A stretch of DNA of 64,000 nucleotides from Undibacterium pigrum (GCF_003201815.1 NZ_QJKB01000004.1:248001-312000), one strand, 5' to 3'; shown: positions 34,965 to 44,917, counted from the first letter of the stretch. Notes: generated by a model not told the origin, from the sequence alone. Numbers and translations: made by a program.

Positions 34965-36605
34965 ATGTTAATTTCTTGTTATCATGCAAAACGACTTTGC
35001 CTCGTATTGCGCCCGGGTTTGATGGCTGCAGGCGTGGCTCTGGCTTGCACGCAGGCTGGTGTGGCTTTGGCACAGGAGGCAAAGGCAGCATCCACGTTCA
35101 ATTTGCCAGCGGTACAGGCAAAAAGCAGGGATGTTCTGGTGACTGAATTTCAATTCACTGGCAATGCCATGATCAGCACTGCTGAATTGCAGCAAATGGT
35201 GCAGGCTTACGTCGGCAAGCGCGTCAGCTATGCTGAACTGGAAGAATTGCGTACCCGTATCTCGCGCCTGTATGTAGAACGCGGTTATCTGAACTCTGGC
35301 GCAACGCTGCAGGTAGCAGAAGGAGTGGAGCCATTTCCTGCCGGGGTAGTACCAGTTCGTCTGATAGAAGGACGGATCAGTGAAGTCAGGATCAGGGGCG
35401 AAGGCAATTTACGGCCAGCCTATTTACAGCAAAGATTGCTCAGGCAAGACGAGGCTTTCAATATGCCAGTCTTGCAGCAACGCTTTCAATTATTGCTGAC
35501 GGACCCGCTGTTCGAAAAAATCAATAGCCGCATTATTCCCGGTGAACAGCCAGGCATGGCAATACTGGATATGGAAGTCTTACGTGCCAAGGCTTATGGC
35601 ATGAATCTGTATACCAATAATTATCGGGCACCCTCAATAGGTTCGCAAGTGCTGGGTGTGAGTGGCTGGATGCGCAATCTGAGTGGCTATGGCGATTATC
35701 TGGAAGCCAGTGTGGCGCATAGTGAGGGCGCTGACCCTGTGCATCTGGGCTGGACCATGCCGCTCAATAGTGCAGGTACCAGCCTGAAGCTGAACATAGA
35801 TCAGGGCAGTTCTTCAGTCGTCGGTGCATCCCTGGCCGCAGTGGATATCAAAAGCCGTAGTTCTGGTTACGAACTGGGCCTTAGCCAGACTCTGGTGAAC
35901 CGCTTGCAAAGAAAAGTCGAGCTGGGCCTGGTATATAGCCTGCGTGACAGCCAGACCAGTTTGCTGGGTGAGGCATTTTCCTTCACGCCAGGTGAGCCTG
36001 ATGGTTATTCAAAAACCAGGGTACTGCGCTTTTCTCAGGAATGGACAGAACGCTGGGAAACCCAGGCACTGGCCCTGCGCAGCTTATTTGCCTTTGGTCG
36101 CAATAATATAGACAGCAGTGAGACTGGCCCACAGATTCCGGCACAACACTATCGTATCTGGACCGGGCAACTGCAATATGTAAAAAACCTGAGTCAGGCG
36201 GGGCAGCAAATAGTCTTGCGGGCATCGGCTCAGCAAACACCGGATCGTTTGTTACCGCTGGAGCGATTTTCTCTGGGTGGCGTCGCCAGCGTGCGTGGCT
36301 ACCGTGAAAATGCAGTCGTACGTGACCGTGCCTGGCTAGTGAATATGGAATACCATTACCCTCTGCCTGCCTGGCAAGATGTCGGGCAGTTCAAACTCAT
36401 TGCATACACTGATATGGCAAGCGCCAGCAACAAGGATGAGTCTGCCCAAAGACTGGCATCCATAGGGGCAGGTGTGAACTGGCATAGACAAAAGTGGAGT
36501 GCAGACCTGTTCCTGGCAAAAAAACTCATCAGCCTACCTGGAGAAAATAGCGGCAATTTGCAAGACCACGGCCTGCATTTTCAATTAACTTACCATCTAT
36601 TTTGA
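34965..36605 (+). CDS. TpsB-type outer-membrane transporter (ShlB/FhaC/HecB family)
   Basis: A 546-residue outer-membrane protein. An N-terminal signal peptide (about 1-36, LMAAGVALACTQAGVALAQE) leads to a POTRA_2 domain (about 55-140, VTEFQFTGNAMISTAELQQM) and then the 16-strand barrel. Barrel markers include VRGYRENAVVRDRAWLVNME (the conserved VRGY motif of loop L6) and the final strand LHFQLTYHLF. FhaC-type proteins secrete a partner TpsA exoprotein across the outer membrane. The partner is two genes downstream (38944). The stop overlaps the region just before the CHAT gene by a few bases, so the genes form one operon. Confidence 0.95.
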   Translation: MLISCYHAKRLCLVLRPGLMAAGVALACTQAGVALAQEAKAASTFNLPAVQAKSRDVLVTEFQFTGNAMISTAELQQMVQAYVGKRVSYAELEELRTRISRLYVERGYLNSGATLQVAEGVEPFPAGVVPVRLIEGRISEVRIRGEGNLRPAYLQQRLLRQDEAFNMPVLQQRFQLLLTDPLFEKINSRIIPGEQPGMAILDMEVLRAKAYGMNLYTNNYRAPSIGSQVLGVSGWMRNLSGYGDYLEASVAHSEGADPVHLGWTMPLNSAGTSLKLNIDQGSSSVVGASLAAVDIKSRSSGYELGLSQTLVNRLQRKVELGLVYSLRDSQTSLLGEAFSFTPGEPDGYSKTRVLRFSQEWTERWETQALALRSLFAFGRNNIDSSETGPQIPAQHYRIWTGQLQYVKNLSQAGQQIVLRASAQQTPDRLLPLERFSLGGVASVRGYRENAVVRDRAWLVNMEYHYPLPAWQDVGQFKLIAYTDMASASNKDESAQRLASIGAGVNWHRQKWSADLFLAKKLISLPGENSGNLQDHGLHFQLTYHLF

Positions 36606-36616
36606 GAGTGCGGCAT

Positions 36617-38947
36617 ATGACAACGAATTTTGCCCCAGCTTTCAAGCACATGTTGAAGCTTGGCCTGTTTGCCCTGTGTTGCGTCAACCCCGTTGCTTTT
36701 GCCAGCGAACGTTCGCTAGAGCAGGGTTTGCGTGACTGTGCCAGTGGTAATTACAACCAGGCACTGATTAGCTTGCAAACAGCTTATGCCCAGGCAGGAA
36801 CCGACAGCGATAAAGTCAGGGCTGCATCTGCCCTGGCTCAAAGCTACAGGCAAACGCACCAGGCTGCCAGAGCTGAGCCTTATTTGCGTTTCGCTTTTGA
36901 AAAAGCAGACAATAAAATCGATAAAGCTGCTTATGCGATAGACTTTGGAAACTGGCAGCAGCAACAGGGCCATATAGAACAGGCAGCTTATTATTACGAT
37001 AATGCATTGAAGCTGGCTGGAAATGATGCGGCAATCGCCATCAGCGCAGAACTCAATCAGCATAAGCTGTATGCAAAAAAACAGCCTGCTGCTGAGCAGT
37101 TAAAGAAGCTGCAAACATTGTGGCTGCGTTTGCAGCAAGCTGGAAATAGCACGCAAGCAGCACGCTATAGTTTGAATCTGGGTGCACAAGCCAAAGCGCT
37201 GGGCGCAGCCGGGCAGGCATTGGCGTTCCAGGCTTTTGAGCATGCGCGTGTTGTGGCTGCCAAACAAAACCAGACCCGATTGCAGCTGGAGGCTATCGAT
37301 CAACTGGTTCAGTTGTACGAAGATGCGCGCCGCTTTGATGATACTTTGCTGCTGACAGATCAAGCCCTGCTGGTAGCGCAAGGTCTGGAAGCACATGACT
37401 TGCTCATCAATATTGAGTGGCGTCATGGCCGCGTGTTGCGACAACTGGCCAAAGCTGACGAGGCCATTGCTGCCTATCAGCGAGCGGTTGAGCATATAGA
37501 AGCGATACGTGCCGACATACCGGTGGAATACCAGGATGGCCGCTCTTCTTTCCGAGAAACGCTGGAGCCGGTTTATCTGGGTCTGGCAGATTTGTTATTG
37601 CAGACTTCTGACAAGCTCGATGTCTCACAAAAAAATACACAATTGCGCCGCGCCCGCGATGTGCTGGAGTTGCTGAAACAAACCGAGTTGCAGGATTATC
37701 TCGGCGACCGTTGTGCGGTCGATACCGCCAGGGCAAATCGCAAAAGCACCATCATAGCCAGCGACACCGCAATACTGTATCCGATTATTTTGCCGGACCG
37801 GCTGGAACTTTTGCTGGAAACCGGCAAGGGCATGTATCGCCACAGTTTGCCCATGTCAGCAACCAAGCTGCGTGCGGATGTCATTGATTTTGGTAACACC
37901 CTGAAAGATAATTTGTCGTTCCAGCCCCAGGCAAAACGGCTGTATCAAGCCCTGCTGACACCAGTCGATGCCGAGCTGGCGCAACAAGACATACGCACCC
38001 TGGTCATCGTGCCCGATGGCGCTTTGCGCTTATTACCCTTTGCCGCCTTGCATGACGGGCAGCGTTTTGCCATAGAAAAATATGCCATTGCGGTCGTGCC
38101 CGCTTTGAGCCTGACCAATACCGATGCCCGCAGTCATCAAACCAGTGGTTTCAAGACTTTATTGGCGGGCATGAGTGAACCTGGCGCGGTGGTAGATAAA
38201 CTGCCGACGGCCATGGTCGAGCAATTGTTGAGTGCCAGCCAGCAGACCGGCGTCATCAATGAGCGACAAGTAGCGAGAGCCGTTCTGACCCGCAGCTTGC
38301 GCAATATACCCAAATCTGCAGATGCAGTTATTACCGGGAAGTTAGCGCAATCTGCTACCAGCAAACCAGGCCAGCATCAGCAATTGCAGCAAATGCTGGC
38401 GCTGGCCGGTGTTGATGAAGAAATCCGTACACTGGAAAAACTCACCAGCAGCCAGACTCTCCTCAACGCAGGCTTTACCGTTGCTGCCTTTAGCCAGAAA
38501 GTAAAAACTGGCGATTACCAGATCGTGCATATTGCGTCACATGGGGTTTTTGGTGGGACTGCCGATACCACTTTTGTCATGGCGCATGATGATGTCATCA
38601 CCATGGATAATCTGCAGTTATTCCTGAGAGCAGGCAGTCTGAAAAGCCGGGAACTGGAATTGCTAACCCTGTCCGCCTGTGAAACCGCCGAGGGCGATGA
38701 CAGGGCACCATTGGGTCTGAGCGGTGCTGCACTGAAAGCCAGGGCTAGGAGCGCCCTCGGTTCACTCTGGCCAGTATCTGATGATGCTGCTACTCTGTTA
38801 ATGGGACAGTTTTATCGCAACCTGGCAGAGCCAGCAACGAGCAAGTCGCAGGCATTGCAAAAGGCCCAGTTGATGTTGATGAAGAATAATAATTTCAATC
38901 ACCCTTTTTATTGGGCTCCATTCATCATGGTAGGGAGCTGGTTATGA
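36617..38947 (+). CDS. Exported TPR-CHAT caspase-like protease
   Basis: Start taken at ATG 36617, 776 residues. A Sec signal peptide (about 1-28, LKLGLFALCCVNPVAFASE) means the protein acts in the periplasm or beyond. Residues 30-310 are tetratricopeptide-like helices. The CHAT domain fills about 430-776 with the catalytic dyad His642 in VHIASHGVFGG and Cys688 in LTLSACETAEGD, and the typical end FYWAPFIMVGSWL. CHAT proteins are caspase-like cysteine peptidases of clan CD. It lies between TpsB and TpsA, and its stop codon overlaps the TpsA start (ATGA at 38944). This suggests a role linked to the exoprotein, such as processing. Substrate unknown. Confidence 0.93.
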   Translation: MTTNFAPAFKHMLKLGLFALCCVNPVAFASERSLEQGLRDCASGNYNQALISLQTAYAQAGTDSDKVRAASALAQSYRQTHQAARAEPYLRFAFEKADNKIDKAAYAIDFGNWQQQQGHIEQAAYYYDNALKLAGNDAAIAISAELNQHKLYAKKQPAAEQLKKLQTLWLRLQQAGNSTQAARYSLNLGAQAKALGAAGQALAFQAFEHARVVAAKQNQTRLQLEAIDQLVQLYEDARRFDDTLLLTDQALLVAQGLEAHDLLINIEWRHGRVLRQLAKADEAIAAYQRAVEHIEAIRADIPVEYQDGRSSFRETLEPVYLGLADLLLQTSDKLDVSQKNTQLRRARDVLELLKQTELQDYLGDRCAVDTARANRKSTIIASDTAILYPIILPDRLELLLETGKGMYRHSLPMSATKLRADVIDFGNTLKDNLSFQPQAKRLYQALLTPVDAELAQQDIRTLVIVPDGALRLLPFAALHDGQRFAIEKYAIAVVPALSLTNTDARSHQTSGFKTLLAGMSEPGAVVDKLPTAMVEQLLSASQQTGVINERQVARAVLTRSLRNIPKSADAVITGKLAQSATSKPGQHQQLQQMLALAGVDEEIRTLEKLTSSQTLLNAGFTVAAFSQKVKTGDYQIVHIASHGVFGGTADTTFVMAHDDVITMDNLQLFLRAGSLKSRELELLTLSACETAEGDDRAPLGLSGAALKARARSALGSLWPVSDDAATLLMGQFYRNLAEPATSKSQALQKAQLMLMKNNNFNHPFYWAPFIMVGSWL

Positions 38948-41900
38948 TCACATCACGATCACATTCTGTCGGCGTGCTTAAATTAAGTATTTTGCTGGCC
39001 TTTGGAAACATGTCTGCAGTCGCATGGGCGGGTGCTGTCACTGACGGTACTGTCGGCCCCGTGCAAAATCTCAATGGTAATTTTGTCGTCCCGCAAAATC
39101 TGGGAACAACAAAAGGCGGCAATTTATTTCACAGCTTCAAGAACTTCAGTATAGAGAGTGGCGAGTCAGCCACTTTTACCACCACGACTGCCTTGCAAAA
39201 TGTGATTGCCCGCGTCACTGGCGGCAGTGCCTCGAATATCAACGGATTGCTGAAGTTGAATGTAGCTTCAGGCAGCCAGCCACATTTTTATTTCATCAAC
39301 CCCGCTGGTGTGATTTTTGGTGTGGGCGCAGCAGTTGATGTGCCTGCTGGTTTGCATATCAGCACGGCTGACTATGTTAAATTTTCCGATGGTAATTTCT
39401 ATGTTGATACTGCAAAAGCTAGTACCTTGTCCGCTGCGGCACCAGAGGCTTTCGGTTTTCTGGGGAATAACTCGACATCTCTTGAATTCAGGGATGGCGC
39501 AAGCCTGAGCCTGCGTGCTCAACAGTCATTGACGCTTGCCGCTGGTGATATCAGCATCAATGACGCCACTATCCTGGCCCCTGGTGCCGCAGTGCGCGTG
39601 ATCGCTACCGGAAAAAACAAGGTCGAGGCTGGTTTCAATGGTGATTTGCCAAAAGCAGATGGCAGCCTGAGTATCCTCAATGGTGGCAGTATCAATACCA
39701 CTGTCAGTGATAATGTGGATGGCAATCTGTTACGTGTGCAGGCAGGCCAGATATTGATCGATGCTCAGGACAGCCGTCAGCTCACAGGCATTTTCAGCAA
39801 TGCCAAAGAAGGTAATGGCAAATCTGGCGACATGCTGATTACCGCCAGCCAGCAACTCAGCATACAAAATGGCGGGCGCATTTCTTCTTCCACCTTCACA
39901 GCAGGCAATGCAGGTGCGATCAAAATTGATGCAGGCGCGATCAGCATGGATGGCCAGGGCAGGCTCAGCGGAATATTCAGCCAGAGTAATGAAGATACTG
40001 GCCATGCCGGGAATGTTGATATCAATGTAGCTGGCAAGCTCGCTATCCTGAATGGTGCGCTGGTTTCATCATCAACTTACACAGCAGGTAATGGCGGCAA
40101 TGTGCGCGTCACTGCCAATGAAATTGTATTGGATGGTGCAGAGGCTAACGGGCCATCGACTGGTTTCTTGAGCACCACTAATAATGGGACCGGCAATGCC
40201 GGTAATATTGAAGTCACTGCCAAGGGTAAGTTGAGTGTCCTGAATAGCGCACAGATATCGACCGCAACTTACTCCGCAGGGCAGGGTGCCGACATCAAGA
40301 TCAATGCTGCAGAATTGCTGATTAACGGTAATGCAGTTTCTACTGGCATTAACAGTGTTTCTGGTGGTGCTGGCAATGCAGGTAACCTGAATGTGAATAT
40401 CAGTGGTGCCACCAGCATTCTGTCTGAGGGTGGCATTTCGACATCGGCATTTGATGTTGGTCAGGCTGGTAAGATCAAATTTGTTGGCAATAGCCTGCAT
40501 ATAGATGGGCAGGGAGTGGAAGCGGGTATCTATAGCGATGCTGGTGATTTCCGTACCTCTGCCAGTTTCCGTGGCGGTAACGGTGGGGATATCGACGTCA
40601 GCGTGGCTGATAAATTGTCACTGACTGGTGGCGGACGTATTTCATCGACCACCTATACTCGCGGCAATAGCGGTGCCATTACTGTTGCTGCCAATACCCT
40701 GAGCCTGGATGGTGACCGCAGCGGCATCATGGCAGAAACCATAGGCGTGGGTAATGCTGGCAGTATCGCAGTCAAAGCGAATCAGTCCATACTAGTGCAA
40801 GGCGGTGCCAGAATTTCTTCTGCCACCCGCTTTGTCGGCAATGGCGGCAGTGTCACGATTGATGCGGCCAGCCTGGACATTGATGGCAAGGGGCTTGTCA
40901 CCGGCATTTATAGCGATGCTGGCACACAGGCGCAAGGCAATGCCGGCAATGTCGGTGTCAATATTACAGGTGATTTATCCCTTAAAGATGGTGGGCAGAT
41001 ATCTTCTTCTACCATCAGTTACACCACAGCCTCGGCCGGTGCAGTCAAAGTAAATGCTGCCAATATCAAGCTCGATGGCAAGATCAGCAATCCTGTCAAT
41101 GAAGATGATGGCAATGTGAAAACCTTGAACACCGGCATATTCAGCAGTGCCAATGCCGGTGATGAATACACCAGCAGGTCCGTGGGAAATGCTGGTACGG
41201 TCAATGTCACGGCCAGGCAACTGCAAATGAGCAATGCGGCGCAAATCTCATCCAGTGCCTACGCCAGAGGCAAGGCCGGTGAGGTGAATGTGAATGCCGA
41301 TAAAATCAAGCTGACCAGCAATGCCATCATCAGCTCTGAAGCTGGCGCTGATTCCAGCGGTTATACAGGTAATATCAATATCAAAGCGAATGAAAACCTG
41401 GATATAGAACAAGGCTTGCTGTCTATACGTAATGCCGCCCAGGTCAGCAAGGATAAACTGCCGACGAAAACTTTGCTGAGCGTTGATGCGCCTGACATCA
41501 AATTGCAACAGGCACAGATCACGGCTTCGGCCAGTGCCAATGTCGCAGCCAGCGATATACAGATCAGTTATACCAACCGCCTGTTAATGAAAGGCAGTGC
41601 CGTCAACACCAGTGCCTTCGAGGGTAATGGTGGTGCCATCAGTATCAAAGGCAATGGCGCCCTGGTGCTTGAACGCTCGCAAATCACGACTTCAGTCACC
41701 GGCACGCAAGTTGACCAGGGTGGTAATGGCGGTGATATCAGCATTGCTGCACCAGCCATGGTATTGCGCAGTGGCTTTGTGCAGGCCAATACAGCCGCCA
41801 AAGCTGCCAGCGGCGGTAATGTGAATATACAGGTGAATACCACCATCGCCAGTGGCAACCAATTGGTACTTGGCGGCCCGCCACAGAAATTTGATGGCAG

Positions 41901-42126
41901 CGGCAAGAACCTGATACAGGCAGCGGCACCTGACGGAGTTAACGGCGTCGTCAGGCTGAGTAGCCCGCAAGTTGATTTTTCTGCCAGCCTGTTGAGTTTG
42001 ACAGCGCAGCCCAATGACCTGGGCGATTTGCTGACTGATTTATGCCGGGTTGGTGGTGGCAGCTCACTGAGTACTGCCGGGCGTGGTGGTTTATTGCCGA
42101 GTGCCACCGGTTTATTAAGACCCTGA
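38944..42126 (+). CDS. TpsA-type filamentous hemagglutinin-like exoprotein
   Basis: Start ATG 38944 overlaps the CHAT stop; 1060 residues. The signal peptide ends around AWAGAVTDG. The N-terminal TPS domain (about 30-230) carries GGNLFHSFKNFSI and NPAGVIFGVGAA, the hallmark motifs recognised by TpsB. From about residue 260 to 830 the chain is a series of imperfect repeats of about 60 residues containing GNAGxIxV and GGxISSST patterns, predicted to build a right-handed beta-helix. The C-terminus has a lone Cys and the GRGGLLPSATG motif found in this hemagglutinin subgroup, which suggests surface retention or cleavage. Likely secreted by the TpsB protein encoded at 34965. Confidence 0.93.
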   Translation: MITSRSHSVGVLKLSILLAFGNMSAVAWAGAVTDGTVGPVQNLNGNFVVPQNLGTTKGGNLFHSFKNFSIESGESATFTTTTALQNVIARVTGGSASNINGLLKLNVASGSQPHFYFINPAGVIFGVGAAVDVPAGLHISTADYVKFSDGNFYVDTAKASTLSAAAPEAFGFLGNNSTSLEFRDGASLSLRAQQSLTLAAGDISINDATILAPGAAVRVIATGKNKVEAGFNGDLPKADGSLSILNGGSINTTVSDNVDGNLLRVQAGQILIDAQDSRQLTGIFSNAKEGNGKSGDMLITASQQLSIQNGGRISSSTFTAGNAGAIKIDAGAISMDGQGRLSGIFSQSNEDTGHAGNVDINVAGKLAILNGALVSSSTYTAGNGGNVRVTANEIVLDGAEANGPSTGFLSTTNNGTGNAGNIEVTAKGKLSVLNSAQISTATYSAGQGADIKINAAELLINGNAVSTGINSVSGGAGNAGNLNVNISGATSILSEGGISTSAFDVGQAGKIKFVGNSLHIDGQGVEAGIYSDAGDFRTSASFRGGNGGDIDVSVADKLSLTGGGRISSTTYTRGNSGAITVAANTLSLDGDRSGIMAETIGVGNAGSIAVKANQSILVQGGARISSATRFVGNGGSVTIDAASLDIDGKGLVTGIYSDAGTQAQGNAGNVGVNITGDLSLKDGGQISSSTISYTTASAGAVKVNAANIKLDGKISNPVNEDDGNVKTLNTGIFSSANAGDEYTSRSVGNAGTVNVTARQLQMSNAAQISSSAYARGKAGEVNVNADKIKLTSNAIISSEAGADSSGYTGNINIKANENLDIEQGLLSIRNAAQVSKDKLPTKTLLSVDAPDIKLQQAQITASASANVAASDIQISYTNRLLMKGSAVNTSAFEGNGGAISIKGNGALVLERSQITTSVTGTQVDQGGNGGDISIAAPAMVLRSGFVQANTAAKAASGGNVNIQVNTTIASGNQLVLGGPPQKFDGSGKNLIQAAAPDGVNGVVRLSSPQVDFSASLLSLTAQPNDLGDLLTDLCRVGGGSSLSTAGRGGLLPSATGLLRP

Positions 42127-42147
42127 TTGCTGCTAAGCTAGACCGAC

Positions 42148-43974
42148 ATGACCAAGACCAGATCCCTGCAAAAATTCTTCACGCCGCGCTTGTTGCAAGC
42201 GCTGGGCTTGTTGATATTGCTGGCATTGGCCATGCTCCTCTTGCACCTGCCCGCTGTCCATTTGGTCGACAATAAGGTACTGGATCTGCAATTCAGCTTG
42301 TCGCGTGCATATTTCCCTCAGCATGTAGATATAGACCCTGTTGTGGTCGGTCTGGATGAAGCCTTTCTCGATGAAGTGGATGAGCCACTGAGTCTGAATC
42401 ACATCCATCTCGCCAACTTCTTGAGAGCCATGAATCAGGCTGGGGTCAAAGTAGTCGGCATGGATTTAAGCCTGCCAGAAAAGCGTTTCGATACCCTGGT
42501 CTCGACCCGCAAGGATGCCCAGGATTTTCATAAGACCTTGCTGGCTGGGCTGCTGGAAACCATACAGACTACTCCTGTCGTGGTAGCCAAGGTCTGGGAT
42601 ATGAAGCATGCGCATTATCGCGATATCCAGCTTGATTATGCGGGCATACTGGGTATGCAGGGTGAGCAATTCCAGGCTGTCGCTTCGGCTGAATTTTGCC
42701 GTGACAGCGACCAGCGCATACGCCGTTTTCCTGGGGCTGATTGTCAGCCAGATCGCATTGCCCGCGGCCTGGCGACAGAAATCGCTGCAGCAGCAGGCAT
42801 GCGCAGGGAATGGAGCGGTCTTATTAATTATCGCCTGGGCGCACCCTTCAAATATGTGCCACTGCAGGAAGTGTTGAAACTCGCACAGCAGGGCAAAGTG
42901 ACAGAATTACAGCAGCGTTTTGGTGGCAAAGTTGTCTTGCTGGGGGCAACCATGGATGCTGTCGATCTGGTGGATTTGCCAGTTTCTCTGGCAGGATGGC
43001 TGCCTGCAAATGATCCCAATCCTGGTGTGCTGGCCCATGCCCAGTTATTGCGCAGCCTCTTGAATCAACGCTTGTTGCAGCAGGCCAGCACAGCCAGTTT
43101 GTTTGCCTTGTCAGCCTTGTTCGCACTGTTCTGGCTGGGGCGCAGCATACGCATCAAATTGATCGTCTTCTTAATGGCTAGCCTTGGCTTGCTTGCCGCC
43201 AGCGGTATCGCCATGCAATATGATGTATGGTTGCCGCCAACGGCTATCTTCCTGACGGGTTTGCTGGCTTTGGCGGGTAGCGCTGCCTGGCAAGCATGGC
43301 AGCATTATGTCGACAAGCAGCGCCTGAGCAAGGCTTTTTCTGGCCGTGTCAGCCCTGCAGTCATGCAGGAAATTGTTGAAGGGCGCATAGATCAGACTTC
43401 GCAAAGCCGCCGTTTGCCTGTCTGTGTCTTGTTTTCTGATATACGTGGCTTCACGACCCTGTGTGAACACGCTCAGGCAGAAGATGTGGTCAGTCTCCTG
43501 AATCGCTACTTCGCCGTCATGAGCAAAATCGTCCACGACCATGGCGGTACCATAGACAAATTCATTGGTGATGGATTAATGGCGTTTTTTGGTGCCCCTC
43601 AAAAACTGGATAATCCCTCGCAGAATGCCTTCAATGCTTCGCGTGAGATGCTGGCCGCACTCAGCATCTTGAATCAGGAATTACAGGCGGAAGGCAAAGC
43701 GGTTTTGCAGATAGGCATAGGCTTGCATGCGGGTGATGCGGTCATAGGTCAGGTCGGCTCAGCCGAGCGGCATGAGTACACTGCCATCGGCGATACAGTC
43801 AATACGGCAGCGAGAATCGAGGGCTTGTGCAAGGATGTGGGTTATCCTGTCGTTTGTTCGGCAACAGTAGTTGCCAGGCTGGCAGAGGCTGATGCCCTGA
43901 TTGCTCTGGGTGATAAAAATCTCAAGGGGCGTTCTGCCATTGCGGTCTATGGCTGGCACCCCGTGCAGGCATAA
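42148..43974 (+). CDS. CHASE2-domain adenylate/guanylate cyclase
   Basis: A 608-residue membrane protein starting 21 bases after tpsA. TM1 (about 15-35, LGLLILLALAMLLLHLPAVH) leads to an extracytoplasmic CHASE2 domain (about 40-300), then three TM helices (about 310-390) and a class III cyclase domain (about 410-600). Catalytic features: metal-binding Asp in VLFSDIRGFTTL and FIGDGLMAFFG, and HEYTAIGDTVNTAARIEGL for the substrate and transition-state region. It should produce cAMP or cGMP in response to a periplasmic signal. Co-location with the TPS-CHAT genes suggests the signal concerns the cell surface. Nucleotide specificity cannot be settled by eye. Confidence 0.93.
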   Translation: MTKTRSLQKFFTPRLLQALGLLILLALAMLLLHLPAVHLVDNKVLDLQFSLSRAYFPQHVDIDPVVVGLDEAFLDEVDEPLSLNHIHLANFLRAMNQAGVKVVGMDLSLPEKRFDTLVSTRKDAQDFHKTLLAGLLETIQTTPVVVAKVWDMKHAHYRDIQLDYAGILGMQGEQFQAVASAEFCRDSDQRIRRFPGADCQPDRIARGLATEIAAAAGMRREWSGLINYRLGAPFKYVPLQEVLKLAQQGKVTELQQRFGGKVVLLGATMDAVDLVDLPVSLAGWLPANDPNPGVLAHAQLLRSLLNQRLLQQASTASLFALSALFALFWLGRSIRIKLIVFLMASLGLLAASGIAMQYDVWLPPTAIFLTGLLALAGSAAWQAWQHYVDKQRLSKAFSGRVSPAVMQEIVEGRIDQTSQSRRLPVCVLFSDIRGFTTLCEHAQAEDVVSLLNRYFAVMSKIVHDHGGTIDKFIGDGLMAFFGAPQKLDNPSQNAFNASREMLAALSILNQELQAEGKAVLQIGIGLHAGDAVIGQVGSAERHEYTAIGDTVNTAARIEGLCKDVGYPVVCSATVVARLAEADALIALGDKNLKGRSAIAVYGWHPVQA

Positions 43975-43988
43975 TATTTTGGAAGGTA

Positions 43989-44849
43989 ATGAAGATGAAT
44001 ACGATAATGCGCAGTTGCTTGCTGATAGCCATGACGGTGCTTGCACTTCTTAGCGGGCAGGCGCGTGCACAAGCCGCTTTGGGCATGGTCCTGGATGTGC
44101 AGGGCAATGGCAAGATGGAAGTTAACGGGGTAAGTTCAAAACTGCAATTGCTGGCTTATCTGCAGCCTAAAATGCAAATCACCCTGGAGGCAGGTGCAAG
44201 GGCCTCATTGTCACTCTATGCGACACGTGCGGTATATCAACTGACCGGGCCTGCGACCGTCACGGTAGAAAAAGATAGCATCGTCAGTGTGCAAGGGCAA
44301 AAAGCCGTAGTTAAACCCATGGCAGAAAAACTGGTGCGCGCCACAGAAACAAGTAATGTAATTGCCGGTGCGGTACGCATGCGTCAGCTGCCGCCGCGTA
44401 TTCTGGCTGTGACGCCGGAAAACAATTCTTTATTGCTGGGTAGCCGCCCGGTATTCAACTGGATATCGGCAGAAGCGGCAGAATTTGATATCAGCATTCA
44501 CGACATGGATGAAAAGCTGATTTTCAGTGATAAAACCAAAGAAAACACCTGGCAACTGCCAGAAAAAGTGAAACTGGAGGAAGGCGCAACTTACCGCTGG
44601 CAAGTCAGATATGTTTCAGCCAAGGATGGCAAGACCAGTACCGCCAAGGCAGAATTCAAACTGGCTGGCAAGACTGAAGCAGCCAGCCTTAATGATCTGA
44701 AGCCATCAGAAACTGCCGCAGTAGAAGAGTGGGTCATGTATGCTGCCATGTTGCAGGGCAAGCGTGCCTTTACCGAGGCCCGGCAAGTCTGGCAATTGAT
44801 AGCGAAGCAGCGCCCTGACTTGCAAAAAATGTCTGAAGTCGCTCCCTGA
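43989..44849 (+). CDS. Exported FecR-domain protein
   Basis: A 286-residue protein; ATG 43989 or, better spaced from GGAAGG, ATG 43995. The signal peptide covers about 1-28 (LLIAMTVLALLSGQARAQA). A FecR-like domain (about 30-115) contains LEAGARASLSLYATRAVYQL and GPATVTVEKDSIV. Residues 140-225 resemble a fibronectin-like fold (NSLLLGSRPVFNWISAEAAE, YRWQVRYVSA). It lacks the anti-sigma cytoplasmic and TM parts of classical FecR, and no sigma-factor gene is near, so it is likely a periplasmic or surface-associated scaffold rather than an anti-sigma factor. Last gene of the TPS operon, 14 bases after the cyclase and followed by a terminator. Confidence 0.85.
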   Translation: MKMNTIMRSCLLIAMTVLALLSGQARAQAALGMVLDVQGNGKMEVNGVSSKLQLLAYLQPKMQITLEAGARASLSLYATRAVYQLTGPATVTVEKDSIVSVQGQKAVVKPMAEKLVRATETSNVIAGAVRMRQLPPRILAVTPENNSLLLGSRPVFNWISAEAAEFDISIHDMDEKLIFSDKTKENTWQLPEKVKLEEGATYRWQVRYVSAKDGKTSTAKAEFKLAGKTEAASLNDLKPSETAAVEEWVMYAAMLQGKRAFTEARQVWQLIAKQRPDLQKMSEVAP

Positions 44850-44886
44850 TCTTGCTCCCTTGCTCAACAAGACCTTACCCACCAAG

Positions 44887-44917
44887 AAAAAACGCCACTC
44901 GAAAGTGGCGTTTTTTT
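44887..44917. terminator. Bidirectional intrinsic terminator
   Basis: CGCCACT (44893-44899) pairs with AGTGGCG (44904-44910) around a CGAA loop. Six A precede and seven T follow, so it can terminate both the FecR operon (+) and the convergent GAF gene (-), whose stop at 44916 lies in the T-run. Confidence 0.9.
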
